Assembly (NCBI GenBank): GCA_015178975.1
Contig: WHVD01000071.1
Coordinates: forward strand, 310,001 to 374,000
Source: Hysterangium stoloniferum
Lineage: Eukaryota; Basidiomycota; Agaricomycetes; Hysterangiales; Hysterangiaceae
Length of the DNA: 64,000 bases
Reading direction: 5' to 3'
A model generated the notes under the pieces. It did no database searches and was not told where the DNA came from. It saw nothing but the letters and a program-made list of their open reading frames with translations. Position numbers and translations under genes: made by a program. The first letter of the stretch is position 1. Every line of letters starts with the position of its first letter. Shown one piece after another: positions 35,560-46,619 of the stretch.

Positions 35560-36190
35560 TTATTTAATGAGGCACATGAGGAGGTTTGTTACAAATATGC
35601 GTGAGTGGCGATGGCTCTTGTTTGTTGCCTGCTATGTTGTCATTTACTGATTGCGTTCTCGTTAGATTGCATCCATTCCCAAAAGGAAACCTTGCGACGA
35701 TATAGATGAACAACCAACTTGAAGACAGCGCGAGCCGCGTCGCGCACCTGCTACACATGACAAACGGGCAGGAGATATCGGCAGCAAGGAGGGAACTGAC
35801 AATGACCGCGGATCGGAGTATATGGTACCGGGTTCGTGTGGTTTGTCTTTATTTTTTATAATACATCACTTAAATATCCTACTATTCACAAAATATTCCC
35901 TCATAGACAACGACGATGAAACCACTGATCAGAAAGTGTTGGCCGGTACGAGCACGCAGACAGACCTGTCTGTAGTATTTGGTCCGTACACTTCATTACG
36001 TCGCGTGGGTCTATAAAAACTCACCCTAATCCGCAATCATTGCAGACATGCCTGTGACAGCGTTGCTCCCGGTTGTCTCATTCATTCTCCATGGTGTGTC
36101 ATGCCACCCCGATCCACCCACGCCAGCGCTACCACCACCCCGATTGACAGTGAAGGGATCGATCATAAAGGATACCGACAGGGTGATGAC
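35560..36190 (+). pseudogene. Fam-B short subtype (B2), plus-strand copy
   Basis: Inverted counterpart of 30,300-30,960. An exon 3-like part lies at about 35,665-35,760 and an exon 5-like part ends at 35,831, followed by donor GTTCGT. The matching acceptor has changed from CACAG to CACAA (near 35,891), which would block splicing. Exon 6 (DDETTDQKVLAGTSTQTDLS) and the ATGCCTGTGACAGC exon follow, with a GTCCGT donor and TTGCAG acceptor. Exon 4 is missing. Confidence 0.5.
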
Positions 36191-36269
36191 CCTTTCATCC
36201 TACTGTGTCATTGGGGAAATTAATAATTTGTGCACATATAGAAGTCTACGCAAACATGTTGTATAGGGG

Positions 36270-36840
36270 CATCTGGGGGGCTCATCATCTAGTATGCAGT
36301 ACGTTGCACCACTCGTTTCTCTCATATGTCATTAACCTTAATTAAATTCACAATCTGCCCTCACACGACGGTATTAGTCATGGTGCGCTTGCCGGACAAG
36401 CTTTTGAGCAGCCCGGATCATTTGCCGAGGTCACACTCCTCACCTCCCGACTTCAATTGCAAGGAAATACCTCGTTAGTTGTGACTTATTTTAATACCAA
36501 CAAGAAACACAAAACTGACGTCACCTAACGACGGCAGCTCCTAAAGTGACACCAAGCACAAGGTCTCCGACAGATGGCCATCCCAGGCGTCTTTACCGGG
36601 ACGAAGCCGAATCCGACGGGTCGCCTGAATCAATGCACAACCCGAAGAGTCAGCGTCGGTATAAAGGACATGGTGATGGTTCGCATGTCTCAAACAATCC
36701 GTCCTCCTGTTAGATTATATAATACCAACCATTGTTCCAACTGGGACCATATGGTGTACAGCTCTGAGTTCAGTGTGTATATGATCTAATAGGAATGGCG
36801 CTTAGGGTTATATCCTTAAGTACAGTGTAAGACCAAACCT
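36270..36840. other. Unassigned stretch
   Basis: No gene is defended here. A short piece at 36,570-36,590 (AGATGGCCATCCCAGGCGTC) recurs at 30,405-30,425. The rest shows no paralogue in the window. Confidence 0.35.
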
Positions 36841-36846
36841 ACCCAA

Positions 36847-36919
36847 GGTCAGATGGTGTAGTGGTTAACACCTTTGTTATGTAATCGAGAGATCCTGGGT
36901 TCAATCCCCAGTCTGGCTA
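36847..36919 (+). tRNA. tRNA-like sequence, probably pseudo-tRNA or SINE head
   Basis: A 73-base cloverleaf can be drawn. The acceptor stem GGTCAGA/TCTGGCT pairs over 7 positions with two G-U. The D stem GTGT/ACAC has an 8-base loop. The T stem CTGGG/CCCAG has the loop TTCAATC. An A-box (TGGTGTAGTGG) and B-box (GGTTCAATCCC) are intact. The anticodon arm is poor: 31-39 is T-T and base 33 is A, not T. The nominal anticodon is TGT (Thr). RNA polymerase III could still recognise the boxes. I saw no second copy in the window. Confidence 0.5.
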
Positions 36920-37170
36920 TTCATTTTCTACATTACTTATGTTTTCTAACACCTCCGGGGCGGGAACATCTTCGGCTTGCGGGTGAGTCCCATCGGCTAT
37001 ATTTCTTACACCAACTAACATTGACTTCTTAGCAGGACAAAGCGTTTCACACATAAAACCTCAACCCCATTATGAGAAAAAGAGGAAGGCGAGGCGAGAC
37101 AAGGCCTTCAATGACAGAGGAGAACCGTTCGACACGTAATATTTCGTTTCATTAATTTTGGCGATGACAC

Positions 37171-37962
37171 TCACCTTTCATCATCTAGGCGGGCGGCGAA
37201 TGCCTCAGTGGGGCAGCACTTACGCCTGAACTTGGGTGGCAACAGGTTGGAAAACCAGTCCCGCACATCCAAATACCCACCGCAACGTTCGGCAAAGACA
37301 TTTGGCAGACCTCTAGCTACTCGGATGAAACCATTGCCTCCGGCTGCGCATCCACCACAACGTAACCGACGGCGGAAAGAGAGGGAAAGAGGGGAGGAAG
37401 CCTTGGACGAAAGGTAGGGGCAGCGGCGGACGATTAGTAGTGTCAGAGGCCAGAAATACTTCTTTCTTTTCCAGTTCTCCTTCTCCTCCTTGTTCTTTCT
37501 TTTGATATTTCTACTTCTTTGTTTTATCCATTTCTCTGGTTCATGGGCTAGTGGAGTCACTCGGTTGGTTCTGACTCGTATCTTTGACAACGGGGTGCGT
37601 TGTTTATCACCTTTCTCGATATGCTGACCCATTCATTATCGTTCAGCTATGTCTTCGGAGTTTCCTAGGCCGAATACCTGCTGTGAAAGTACTTGAGATG
37701 TCACTGAGGAGGTGCTTCGTGGTGGATGATTAAACGTACGACCATCTCTTAAACGGTCATAGTCCTTTCGAATGTTATCTTCCCTCTTTCTTCGTCTTTC
37801 AGCGGCTTGGTGAAATGGGGCATCCACGCAAGGCCTTGCTTGCAATTCCTGACTGCTGAAGTACGTAGCATTCTCATTTGTTTTGGTCTCATCTAACGCA
37901 ATTTCTTCAGTCCCGTAACCGAGGTACGACTGCGTCAGCACCCACCCCCGGCAATTCGACAT
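37171..37962 (-). CDS. Fam-D: arginine-rich hypothetical protein, copy 1
   Basis: From ATG 37,962 the minus strand is open for 108 codons to 37,636: MSNCRGWVLTQSYLGYG, an acidic/polar part (DETKTNENATYFSS), then a basic helical stretch (AAERRRKREDNIRKDYDRLR) and SQVLSQQVFGLGNS. A second open frame (37,632-37,171) is basic, with RRRLRCGGCA, and may be a further exon through the GTGATAA donor near 37,600, though I could not prove the join. Copy 2 (54,062-54,780) has the same order but a frameshift after CVDAPV. Function unknown. It is head to head with the exon at 38,090-38,165 (GRQYWVTNSDVVGLAWLRP). Confidence 0.4.
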
Positions 37963-38207
37963 AGTACTGAGCCGACTCAAGATTGGATGGTGGACCTTCG
38001 GGAATGTTCAAAATTAGCACGCAATGAGTTGTCTATTATCCTATATATTGCGCAAGTTAGAGACTAACACCTCTGTACATTTCTTTTCAGGACGTCAATA
38101 TTGGGTTACTAACTCCGATGTCGTAGGGCTTGCCTGGCTTCGACCCCGGCCTGCCGCGACGACACAGTTAGCGGCCATTCTCAAAGGGCAGCCTTGCGAC
38201 GGTGCTG

Positions 38208-39428
38208 ATGAGCACGCCATTCAAAGGCGGACCTAGCAGCGTCGCGCACCTGCCACACGCCCTGCGTGTACACATCGAGGAGACGATCTGTCGTGAGCTC
38301 AAGCAACGGTCAGTGTTATATGCAGCGATCAATAGTGAGATACTTGACAATGATTTTCATAGACATGCTGCGGTGATCGGCGATGCGTGTATTGCCTTGG
38401 TATACATCGCTCTCGTATTCACGCTGTTCGGCGCCATCGTGTACTTCATACACTCTCTTCTTCAAAACGCGCACGTGGCTGATCGCGCACTGGCGGTGGA
38501 TGACGAGAATGTTGAGGGCATCCACCCGGCTGATTACCCACCCGCTGTGGATGTGGGTCATGTCGAGGGCATCCCGGATGATCACCCACCCGCTGTGGAT
38601 GACAGGAATGTCAAGGGCAACGACCCGGCTCATAGCTCATCTGCTGTGGATGACGGGGACGTCAAGGGCACCCACGCGGATTCCGACTCTACCCCACGTA
38701 TCTCGTGGGAAGACAAGGGAAAGGGAGTCGACCCCAGAGAGTATGACCCCCTTATGCTGAATGGATCGCTGTTCACAGGCTCATTTTCCCAGAACTTGCA
38801 AGGTTTGTCCGACGCGTGTAATTAATGTCATCATATACTGACTTAATTTGAGCAGGACCCAATGCTGGCATGTTCCATCCCCACATCGTTCCCAAGGCGA
38901 ATACCACCATCCGCCCCAAGTCACAAACTCCCGGTGATGATGGATCGGAGTATGTGGTACCGGGTTCGTGTGGTTTATTTTCACTTTTCATAATATATTA
39001 CTTAACTATCCTACTATTCACAGAATCTTCCCTCATCCACCACGACGATGAAGCCACTGATCAGAAAGTGTTCGCCAGTACGAGCACGCAGACAGACTTG
39101 TCTCCAGCATTTGGTTCGTACACTTCATCCCTTTGCGCGGATCTATAAAAACTCATCAAAATCCGCGATAATTGCAGATATGCCTGTGACAGCCTTGCTC
39201 CCGATTGTCCCATTCGTTCACCATGCTGTGTCTTGCCAACTCGACCCCTCGCACGCTAGCGCTACCCCCACCGCTATGGACAGTGAAGGGATTGATAATC
39301 ATGGATACGGACATGGTAGTTGCTCCTTATCCACGATGACTTTGATATTCTGGGACATTCATAGGGTGGAATGCTGGGAGCCAGATAAGCGACCAGTCAA
39401 CCGCAATGGATATTACGATGAAGCATAG
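38208..39428 (+). CDS. Fam-B copy 3 (B3): chimeric but open, 329 codons after splicing
   Basis: Exons: 38,208-38,308, 38,363-38,802, 38,856-38,963, 39,024-39,113 and 39,178-39,428. Introns: 54, 53, 60 and 64 nt with GTCAGT/TTCATAG, GTTTGT/GAGCAG, GTTCGT/TTCACAG and GTTCGT/TTGCAG. The exons sum to 990 nt with consistent phases. Residues about 35-70 carry one strong membrane segment (CIALVYIALVFTLFGAIVYF). The tail has four degenerate acidic repeats of the type PPAVDxxxVEG, then SWEDKGKGVDP and a Ser/Thr-rich STSTQTDLS part, ending GYYDEA. I infer a single-pass membrane protein with a disordered acidic tail. The normal exons 1-2 are missing; upstream of 38,166 lies the Fam-D block, whose exon GRQYWVTNSD could be fused, so the true start is uncertain. 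The first intron has no stop in frame and could be retained. Confidence 0.6.
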
Positions 39429-39699
39429 GATAAAACTGTACAACCATTTCTTAAAGATTTTCCCAAGTCCAAGCGGGTTCAATTCGCTAATTCGAGGCAT
39501 ACACCCCAGGAGGAGGAGACAACCCGTTACTTGGACATTGTTGGCAATTTTCTGGCCTAACGTCACTGCAAGTTTAAATTACATGTATTGTAAACATCAG
39601 AATGAACCCGTAAACGTTAAAAAACCAGCGCGATTGAGGTCCCACAGCGCTCCTTCTATGTCGACAGTCGGCCCCCTTGAGATCTACAGAAGGAATGTC

Positions 39700-39925
39700 T
39701 AATAGCTGGATCTTCCGAGCTCTAACCTGTGTTTACCACAGTGTGCGGCCTCCATACCATCGCCATTCTCGTTTAACTCCTTCCATATTGTGACATAATG
39801 GGCGGCGCAAGAAATGAACGATCCATCACTTACTGGCTTCATCGTTTACATTTCACCGCATGTTCTTTCCTTTGCGTGGTCACCGCACCATCTACTCGTG
39901 GGTCTGGAGGGTCTATTTAATCCCC
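39700..39925 (+). pseudogene. Fam-A exon 4 copy J
   Basis: The second half of exon 4 (ATAGCTGGATCTTCCGAGC...CATATTGTGACATAATG...) is followed by the usual downstream segment to 40,460. It has several frame changes and no other Fam-A exons. Confidence 0.45.
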
Positions 39926-40462
39926 TATCTCAGCGTTTCAGGAACATGGTTCCCCTGACACACCATCATTTGGACCACGTTCTAATCATTTCTCTTCCAT
40001 AATACCGACACATCTCAACCAAACCAGGATGAGCCCAATAGCGTTGGCCTTTATTCAACTCACTATGCAGCCGGGGTTGGAGATATTATATCTATATGAT
40101 TTGAGCCGACGTAAGAAAGTGCATAGCCACTTTGCATTATCCCCGCCGTTGTCCTCATACATGTGTTAATACATTTCGGGGCAATAGCCATGCCTAGACT
40201 AACGTCCGAATCATGAACGACAATTCTTTAGAAAAGATATCATTCAAGGTCTGAACGAGGCTTCCCCCGTCACAACTGCGATACATGTCGCGTTCAGGCT
40301 CATCTAACCTTCAGCCCAATGTTCCATAGACAGGATTCATGATCTTAAACCCGAGGGCCGTCACACCGTGTGAGTCACTGTGTTGTGAAAATTCCCCAAA
40401 ATAATTCTCTTCCATTGAAAAATTGACAATAAAGCTACCCGTTTCTACGTGCAAGATTCTTC

Positions 40463-40650
40463 GAGCCTCTGATGCAGAATTGTGTGATGGTTGGTTTTGT
40501 TACTCTAGGGAGTCTATGTTACCCTTTCAATTCCCCATCTTTCGGGACTGATTCTATCTCTCTCTTCCTCTGATGCAGAATTGTGTGATGGCTGGTCTTG
40601 TTACTCTAGGGAGTCTATGTTACCTTTCAATTCCCCATCTTTCGGGACTG

Positions 40651-40652
<2 letters not shown>
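40463..40652. repeat. Two tandem copies of about 97 bp
   Basis: CCTCTGATGCAGAATTGTG begins both copies (about 40,466 and 40,563), and each ends in CTTTCGGGACTGATTC followed by a CT run. Differences between the copies are few. The block I counterpart (about 24,400) has only one such end, so the tandem copy arose in block II. Confidence 0.75.

Positions 40653-40693
<41 letters not shown>
40653..40693. repeat. (TC)n microsatellite
   Basis: About 20 uninterrupted TC dinucleotides. The block I counterpart near 24,395 has only a short AGAGAGAGA. Confidence 0.9.
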
Positions 40694-40696
<3 letters not shown>

Positions 40697-42149
40697 TCAT
40701 AATTTACGTATATAAAAATGTACGCTAAAGACTCTATCACCCAATTGCACATGGTCAAAACGGGAGGTCCGAGCCGATAGGACCTTCGTGAGGGGGTGGA
40801 CAGGGAGTGAGGACATGCGTCTGAAGTATGCCATTACAGACACCGCTAGCGCTCCCTACGCTCTCACAAAAGCAAATATATATTTCGTTGTCCGTATTGC
40901 GAGGTGAGTACATAGTTAATTGCTTATATTGATGGCTGATCGTGACGCTGCACATTTTTAGCAGTATCAACGGAGTCCTTAAATCATGCAAAACATACCC
41001 TCCGGATTCCCAACGGTTTCATAGTCCCGTACGTCACATGTGGGTACGTGTTTCTTTCGCTTATGCTTCTTCCTCAACTGATCTAATCTCCAGCCGCTAT
41101 CTGTAACTAATATATTACCCCCAGCGTATGAAACCCCCTATCTGTCCGCATCCTCGTTTCCAAGCGCGGCTATTCAAAGGTTGACAAGCAACGTATCGTA
41201 TCCCCTTCAATAACGCCAGGATCTAGGCTGGTCTCGGAAAACACCATATCCTCTCCATCGAGGATCTCCACTCATACATGAGATCTTTGCAGTTGGCCCG
41301 GTCTCAAACAGTTATTTTCTTTACCACGTCTTGTTCTGTTAAGTGTTAACAACATATCCTACCTCTCACTAGACCTCAAACTTCCTCTGGCACCTTTGAA
41401 CCACCCCGCTGATAGTGGCCATGTAGGGACTACCCAATGCCAACAAGCCGGTCAGGCAGATAAACTACTAAATAACCATGATCAACTATTACAAATTTTC
41501 AATCCCCGATGACCTCCGTCTACCTCTGGGGTTATATGAATCTGTTTGATCAAGTTTGCGAGCTCGAGGCAATGTACGTTTTTGTGCACAGTTTTAACAG
41601 TGGAGGAGGGATTTAAACAAAGGCTCCAACGATGATTTCTAGACTTGCACATCAGAAATTTGGAGATCTATGACCATTGTAGATGGTTCAGGTATGTAGA
41701 TTGCCTAGAATCCTCTGTAAAGCAATGAATTATGGTTAGTCTATGCCACTGATATGCGCTATGTGGGAGGACAATAAACCTGAAGGGAAACAACTTGGAT
41801 GCGAGCTGCCTTTGATTTACTTACGTGGCAAATCTGTCGCATTATTTTGGTTTCCAGGACTAACAGCGAACGATTGAGATGAACTCTGGCACCCCTTCTA
41901 TTTAGCAGACGATTGATATAGATTTACGAGTCCCAGATACACCCGATGTACAACCTGCGTACTAAGTGACGGCCAGCCTACCAATGGAGAGGGGCGTTTG
42001 TAGGCAAGGGTAAAGGACTGATCATATGAAAGCGAAAACAGCATAGGAAGCATGACGTTATAATGGAAAGCGACCATGGGGAAATCAAAATGAGCTGCAA
42101 GTAAATATGAGAGTTCCAGTCGATCACAGCCTACGCACAAGAGCGTGCA

Positions 42150-43409
42150 CAGGAATATCCTCGATGACTTTTGTTATTATTCCTTTCTTCTTCGTAAGCC
42201 ATTTTAAATGTGATGTATTCCTCTTCAATCCTCCTCTTCTTCTCCTTTTCATTCTCGGCTATCTACTGGAATAAGTCATCGTTATCCAACTATATCTCAC
42301 AAAATGTACCTCTTCAAGCTTCTTCCTTTCATTCTCGGCTATCTTCCTGGATAAGTCATCGATTATCCAACAGTGTATTACAATATGTACCTCCTCGAGC
42401 CTCTTTTTCTCCTCCCTGAGCCTCTCGATCTCTTTCCTTCTCTCTTCGGACTTCTTTATTGCTTCCTGGATACATGATGAGATGAGTACTTGATCATTCG
42501 AGACCGTTCCCCAATGCTCACCACCACTACATATTTGTGCTTGTTGTATTGCCGAATTGTTGCGTTTCCCGCCACCCACGCTTTCTCAAATGGTTGTAAC
42601 ATCTCCTCAGGCTTGCGGCCTTGTGTGCCCATGGGGATCGTTTGGCAATAAGGCAAAATAGTAAGTTAACAAGTACCCAACTTCCTCTTCGAAGGTTTGA
42701 CAACAGCCCTGACATGTGTGTACGATTGAATGGCACGATAAGCACATACGCGAACCAATAGCATTTGTTAGGTATTATGGTGTAGTCGACGGCTTGAAGG
42801 TGGACGACTTTGACCTAAGTAACAAGCTTTGATAGAGTGAATGGCTCTCTAATACTCCTCAGATCCAATGATTCGATCATGTCAAACTCCGGAAATTGCT
42901 CAAGGAAGGCAGTAGTACCGTCAGAACAAAATTGGAACTCGTCTGAGACGTCCTGGGAAGACGACAAGATGGAAATGTCGACGGATATATCGGTCGAAGA
43001 ACGAGACGGAGACTATCTGCTCGTTTTCATGGATCCTATGTCGCGGTTGGAAGCAATTCCCCAGAAAGTAGCTAAGAGGGAAATTAGGGTAGGAGGAACA
43101 GTGGTGGGAGGGTTAGACGCATGATGTTCCTCGTTCTTCTCCTTCTCAAGTCATTCCACAAGGCCACAGGACCTTCTAGGTGTTTCCTGGGGGCTCTCGG
43201 TTTGTTCAACGAGATGGCATAAAAAAAATCCATGCTTTGGATAGGCACCATCTTGATAAACTCGACGCGCTCTACTGTAATCTCGTCAGGTTCTTGTCCA
43301 TCGCGAGGGAGCTGGAGGCATCTATAATTGGAACCTTAGTCGCCTTCCGAGTATCTGTGAAGGTGCCACTCTCCCTGTAACACAGGAATTTTCCATTGTC
43401 GTTACTCAT
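42150..43409 (-). pseudogene. Fam-C copy II
   Basis: Minus strand from ATG 43,409 (MSNDNGKFLCYRESGTF). The second part is EPDEITVERVEF, with a broken hydrophobic segment (stops near 43,080), and then GRKPEEMLQPFEKAW. The coiled-coil part, SCIQEAIKKSEERRKEIERL, is followed by the two short introns near 42,385-42,340 and 42,310-42,262. Without splicing, the raw frame 42,579-42,259 reads the introns as codons and stops after TYSSR. More damaged than copy I. Confidence 0.5.
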
Positions 43410-45206
43410 GATGTAGTGGTGGAGATAAATGGCGAACTGGTAGCTGAAACGAAGTGGATACGCCAACATTATCTTAGTGCCTGTTCAGTTTTAAATAGTG
43501 GATAAATATTCAAACATGAGGTTGGGTTTTACTATGGAAAAAGTCCAAGTTTTCGACATGCGAGGAGGGAAACGCGACGTGGTGCCTCGAGGAGAATGAC
43601 ACATTCGTACCCAAGATAGCCCTTGGGTTTTGGGAAGCAAGGAGTAAAGATGACCGGCTACTCTATTTTTGATGGAAACCTTGATAATGTGTTAGGAAAA
43701 CCAATTGAAAACCGTGTATTTCTGTTAGAGCCACCTTTTCAGAACCCCATCTGTAGTATTCACCTTACCAGCGATCTGCCACTCAGTGCCTCTGACACCA
43801 GTGTCCCTGACAATGGTGTCCCAACAACACATTTGTTGAGTGATTTCTTTTTAGGGTCACACATAATGCCTTCCTCTATTCCTTGTATCATTTACTTGTG
43901 GTATTCACTTTCTTTTGAATTCCTATTGTTTTGTGAAATCTATATATTCATCATTTTGACCTGTTATCTGTTTGCCACATTTCACTCTTCCAACTATGCT
44001 TGTAATTCCACTTTGAAACACCATCATGTCCTGTACCATTCTGTGGGGCTAGGTAGTATAAATTCCTTTACTTGGACTCTATTATTCCTCAGTTTGAATA
44101 TTGACTTTGGTCACCCTGTTCTAGTCTTCACACAAGCTTAACACAAGTACTTTTAGCCCTTTGGCCAGCCTGAGATTTAACCCACCTTCAACCTTAGACT
44201 TGGGCCCTCTAATTACTAGCTAAGTGTTGATTGACTTATAGTTTTGATATGTACTTGTTGTTTGCTTGAAATACCAGAGCAACTAGACAATTTGTGTGGA
44301 AGTCAAGCTCCACTTGTTTTAGAACTGGATCCTTGGTTAAGTACATACAGACCTCCCAGTCTTCCACCTTGTATGCTCTGTATCCCAACCCCTTCCCAAT
44401 TTCTACATAATCCTGCCCTTCAGAGAATTGAATGAAAACCGGAATTTTCTATGCAAAAAAAACCCTATGCCAAGACAAGGTTTTTCTTAAAATTTTTTCA
44501 AAAGGAAAACTTTCAAGAAATGTCAAATCTAACTGTGTTAGACATCATTGAAAAAGTTATATATTTCAACAAAGGTTTCCTTGGTCACAAACACTATGGA
44601 AATGTGTGTGTGAAATCTTGACAGTTTCACCTGTATTTCCTTGAAGGTCTTTAAGGTGAAAACCCCTGAACCAATTTGTACAGATTCAGCACAACAATCA
44701 TCCCCAGTTGTCACAAATCATTTGTGACAAATCGTGCAAATCCACGTGAATGAGTGACCAATCATGACTCATCACGCGTACAGCTCCTGTGACATTGCTT
44801 CACCCTCACACCATTCTACCTCAGGTATAAAAATCATTGATCTTATTAGGATAACTGCAAGCAAGGGAACCACAGTATTAGACTCTCTATCTAGGTACTA
44901 AGTAACTTAGATAGAGCAGTGTAGAATATAAACCAATGATATAGCTGGGCTTCCAGTTGAGATTTCTACCCCTCAACTGGACTAACTATATACTGTACTA
45001 AGTGGTCTGTGCACTGGTCTGTAGGACTATCTGCTCAGGAACTATCTAATAATAACTATCACATGATGTGAACCAGTTGAATCTATACAGACACCAAACG
45101 AGATATGAGGTCATAGCTAATTGTATATACTCATATTCTAACAGATCTAGCATGCCATTTACCGGTCCGTTATACACCCAATATAAGAGACTGAGTTTAT
45201 TCGTGG

Positions 45207-45452
45207 TCACGGTTCTGCAAGTGTGGTGGGAATAGTGAGAGAAGGTCCATGCTCTTGTAGGATTTTGACTGACAGATTGCGAATGAGTGTAGTCAATGCT
45301 TCAGCGATTAGGGCACAATCCTTTCCAGTGCTATGCAGTTCAGTCTTTGTCCACAGAGCCCCATTAATTGCCTGGGTAGCTGTGTCACTGAACATCCTTT
45401 TTATAATAGTTTCAAATAATAACATGTACTCTTCAGCCTTGTCCTGATCCAC
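45207..45452 (-). CDS. Hypothetical ORF, 81 codons
   Basis: Open from ATG 45,452: MDQDKAEEYMLLFETIIK, an ALIAEALTTLIRNLS helix, then ILQEHGPSLTIP. The end is alike in block I (20,820-20,930), where the N-terminal half is missing, so this may be a small gene or a last exon. Not recognised. Confidence 0.3.
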   Translation of the reverse strand: MDQDKAEEYMLLFETIIKRMFSDTATQAINGALWTKTELHSTGKDCALIAEALTTLIRNLSVKILQEHGPSLTIPTTLAEP

Positions 45453-45796
45453 ATACCATTTTCAGGAGGACTTGACATGCTACAATCGGTGGCGGAGAAA
45501 AGCCAATATCTATTTTGACCATCATGCCTGATTGTAATTAACCCGTAAGACCTTTTCACCCAGTGAAATGTGGGGCAAATGAAAACTTTCTGTACGATTC
45601 CAATGTGGAAATATGTTGATCAAAACAGTCGAGTGTGCATGTGGTTTCACATGCAGCTCACAGTATATACGGGGTTGTTGATGTGGATGACTCCTTTTGT
45701 GTTTGACAGTGTATTCAATAATGATAATTCCTCAATGTTTCTTATAACGTATATATTAGCAATTATATAACTGTAATTGACGAGGAATTGTGTTGC

Positions 45797-46610
45797 TGTT
45801 ACGACCGAACAATCCTGCCGGACTCCGGGCACTAACCTGTATGCCACCACGCCCTACACGCACCAAATGTCTGTTTATAGGATTTCCCACCCGCACTCCA
45901 TACGACAAGACTTGTTATGTTTGACCTCATTATAACACATATCAGTCACCAGACTTCCCCCAGACTCTGTCTCTGTCTATGTCCATCTTTGTCCCACGCA
46001 TCAGTCACCGGACCCCACTCAGAATCCCGTCACCACTCTAATTGAGCTCCATTCCCATTTTAGTCAAATGACCTGTCACGATTTGGACTCCACTCCCGCT
46101 CCATTTCCCGTTATGGGTTATGCTTTGTCACGATTTGGACTCTGCTCCGTTCCGTCCCATTCCTAACACCAATTTGGTTTTTACTATTCCCATTTTATGT
46201 TTTGCTCGCTTCATTTCATTATTACTGGATTCGGTATGACATTTACTCCACGGTCTATTTAAACTGGCAGATGTTGTACTTACAATCCAGTCAGAAAATT
46301 GGCTTAGATTCCCCCCAGTAATCTAATACATTTTCCGCTCTAAAACCCTACTTGATTCACACCGCTTGCACTAGTCGGAGCCCACAGGCTCTGGCGTATC
46401 TATCTCTCTCACCAGTCTCGACTCACAACCCATGACCTCCGACTTACGACTCACAACCCATGACCCCTGCCCGGACTCCCCAGGATTTTCGTCTGCCTGT
46501 CTGAAATTGGACAACACGATCTAGCAAGGGTGCAGCCTATAAGCTGAAGCCAAGTCCCACCGGATATTCCGCAGGTTTCTCCAGAGACCCGCCCTGTACG
46601 TATCCTAACA
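45797..46610 (+). mobile_element. Solo LTR, copy 1
   Basis: The 814-bp unit begins TGTTACGACC and ends CCTAACA (TGTTA/TAACA inverted ends). Flanks are GTTGC (left) and GTCGC (right). The empty site in block I (reverse complement near 20,770) reads TTGTGTCGCTG, so GTCGC was duplicated and the left copy has one change. A TATA-like TCTATTTAAACTGG lies near 46,255. No internal retroelement genes are present. The ends suit a Ty3/gypsy-type LTR, but the family is inference. Confidence 0.85.
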
Positions 46611-46619
46611 GTCGCTCTC

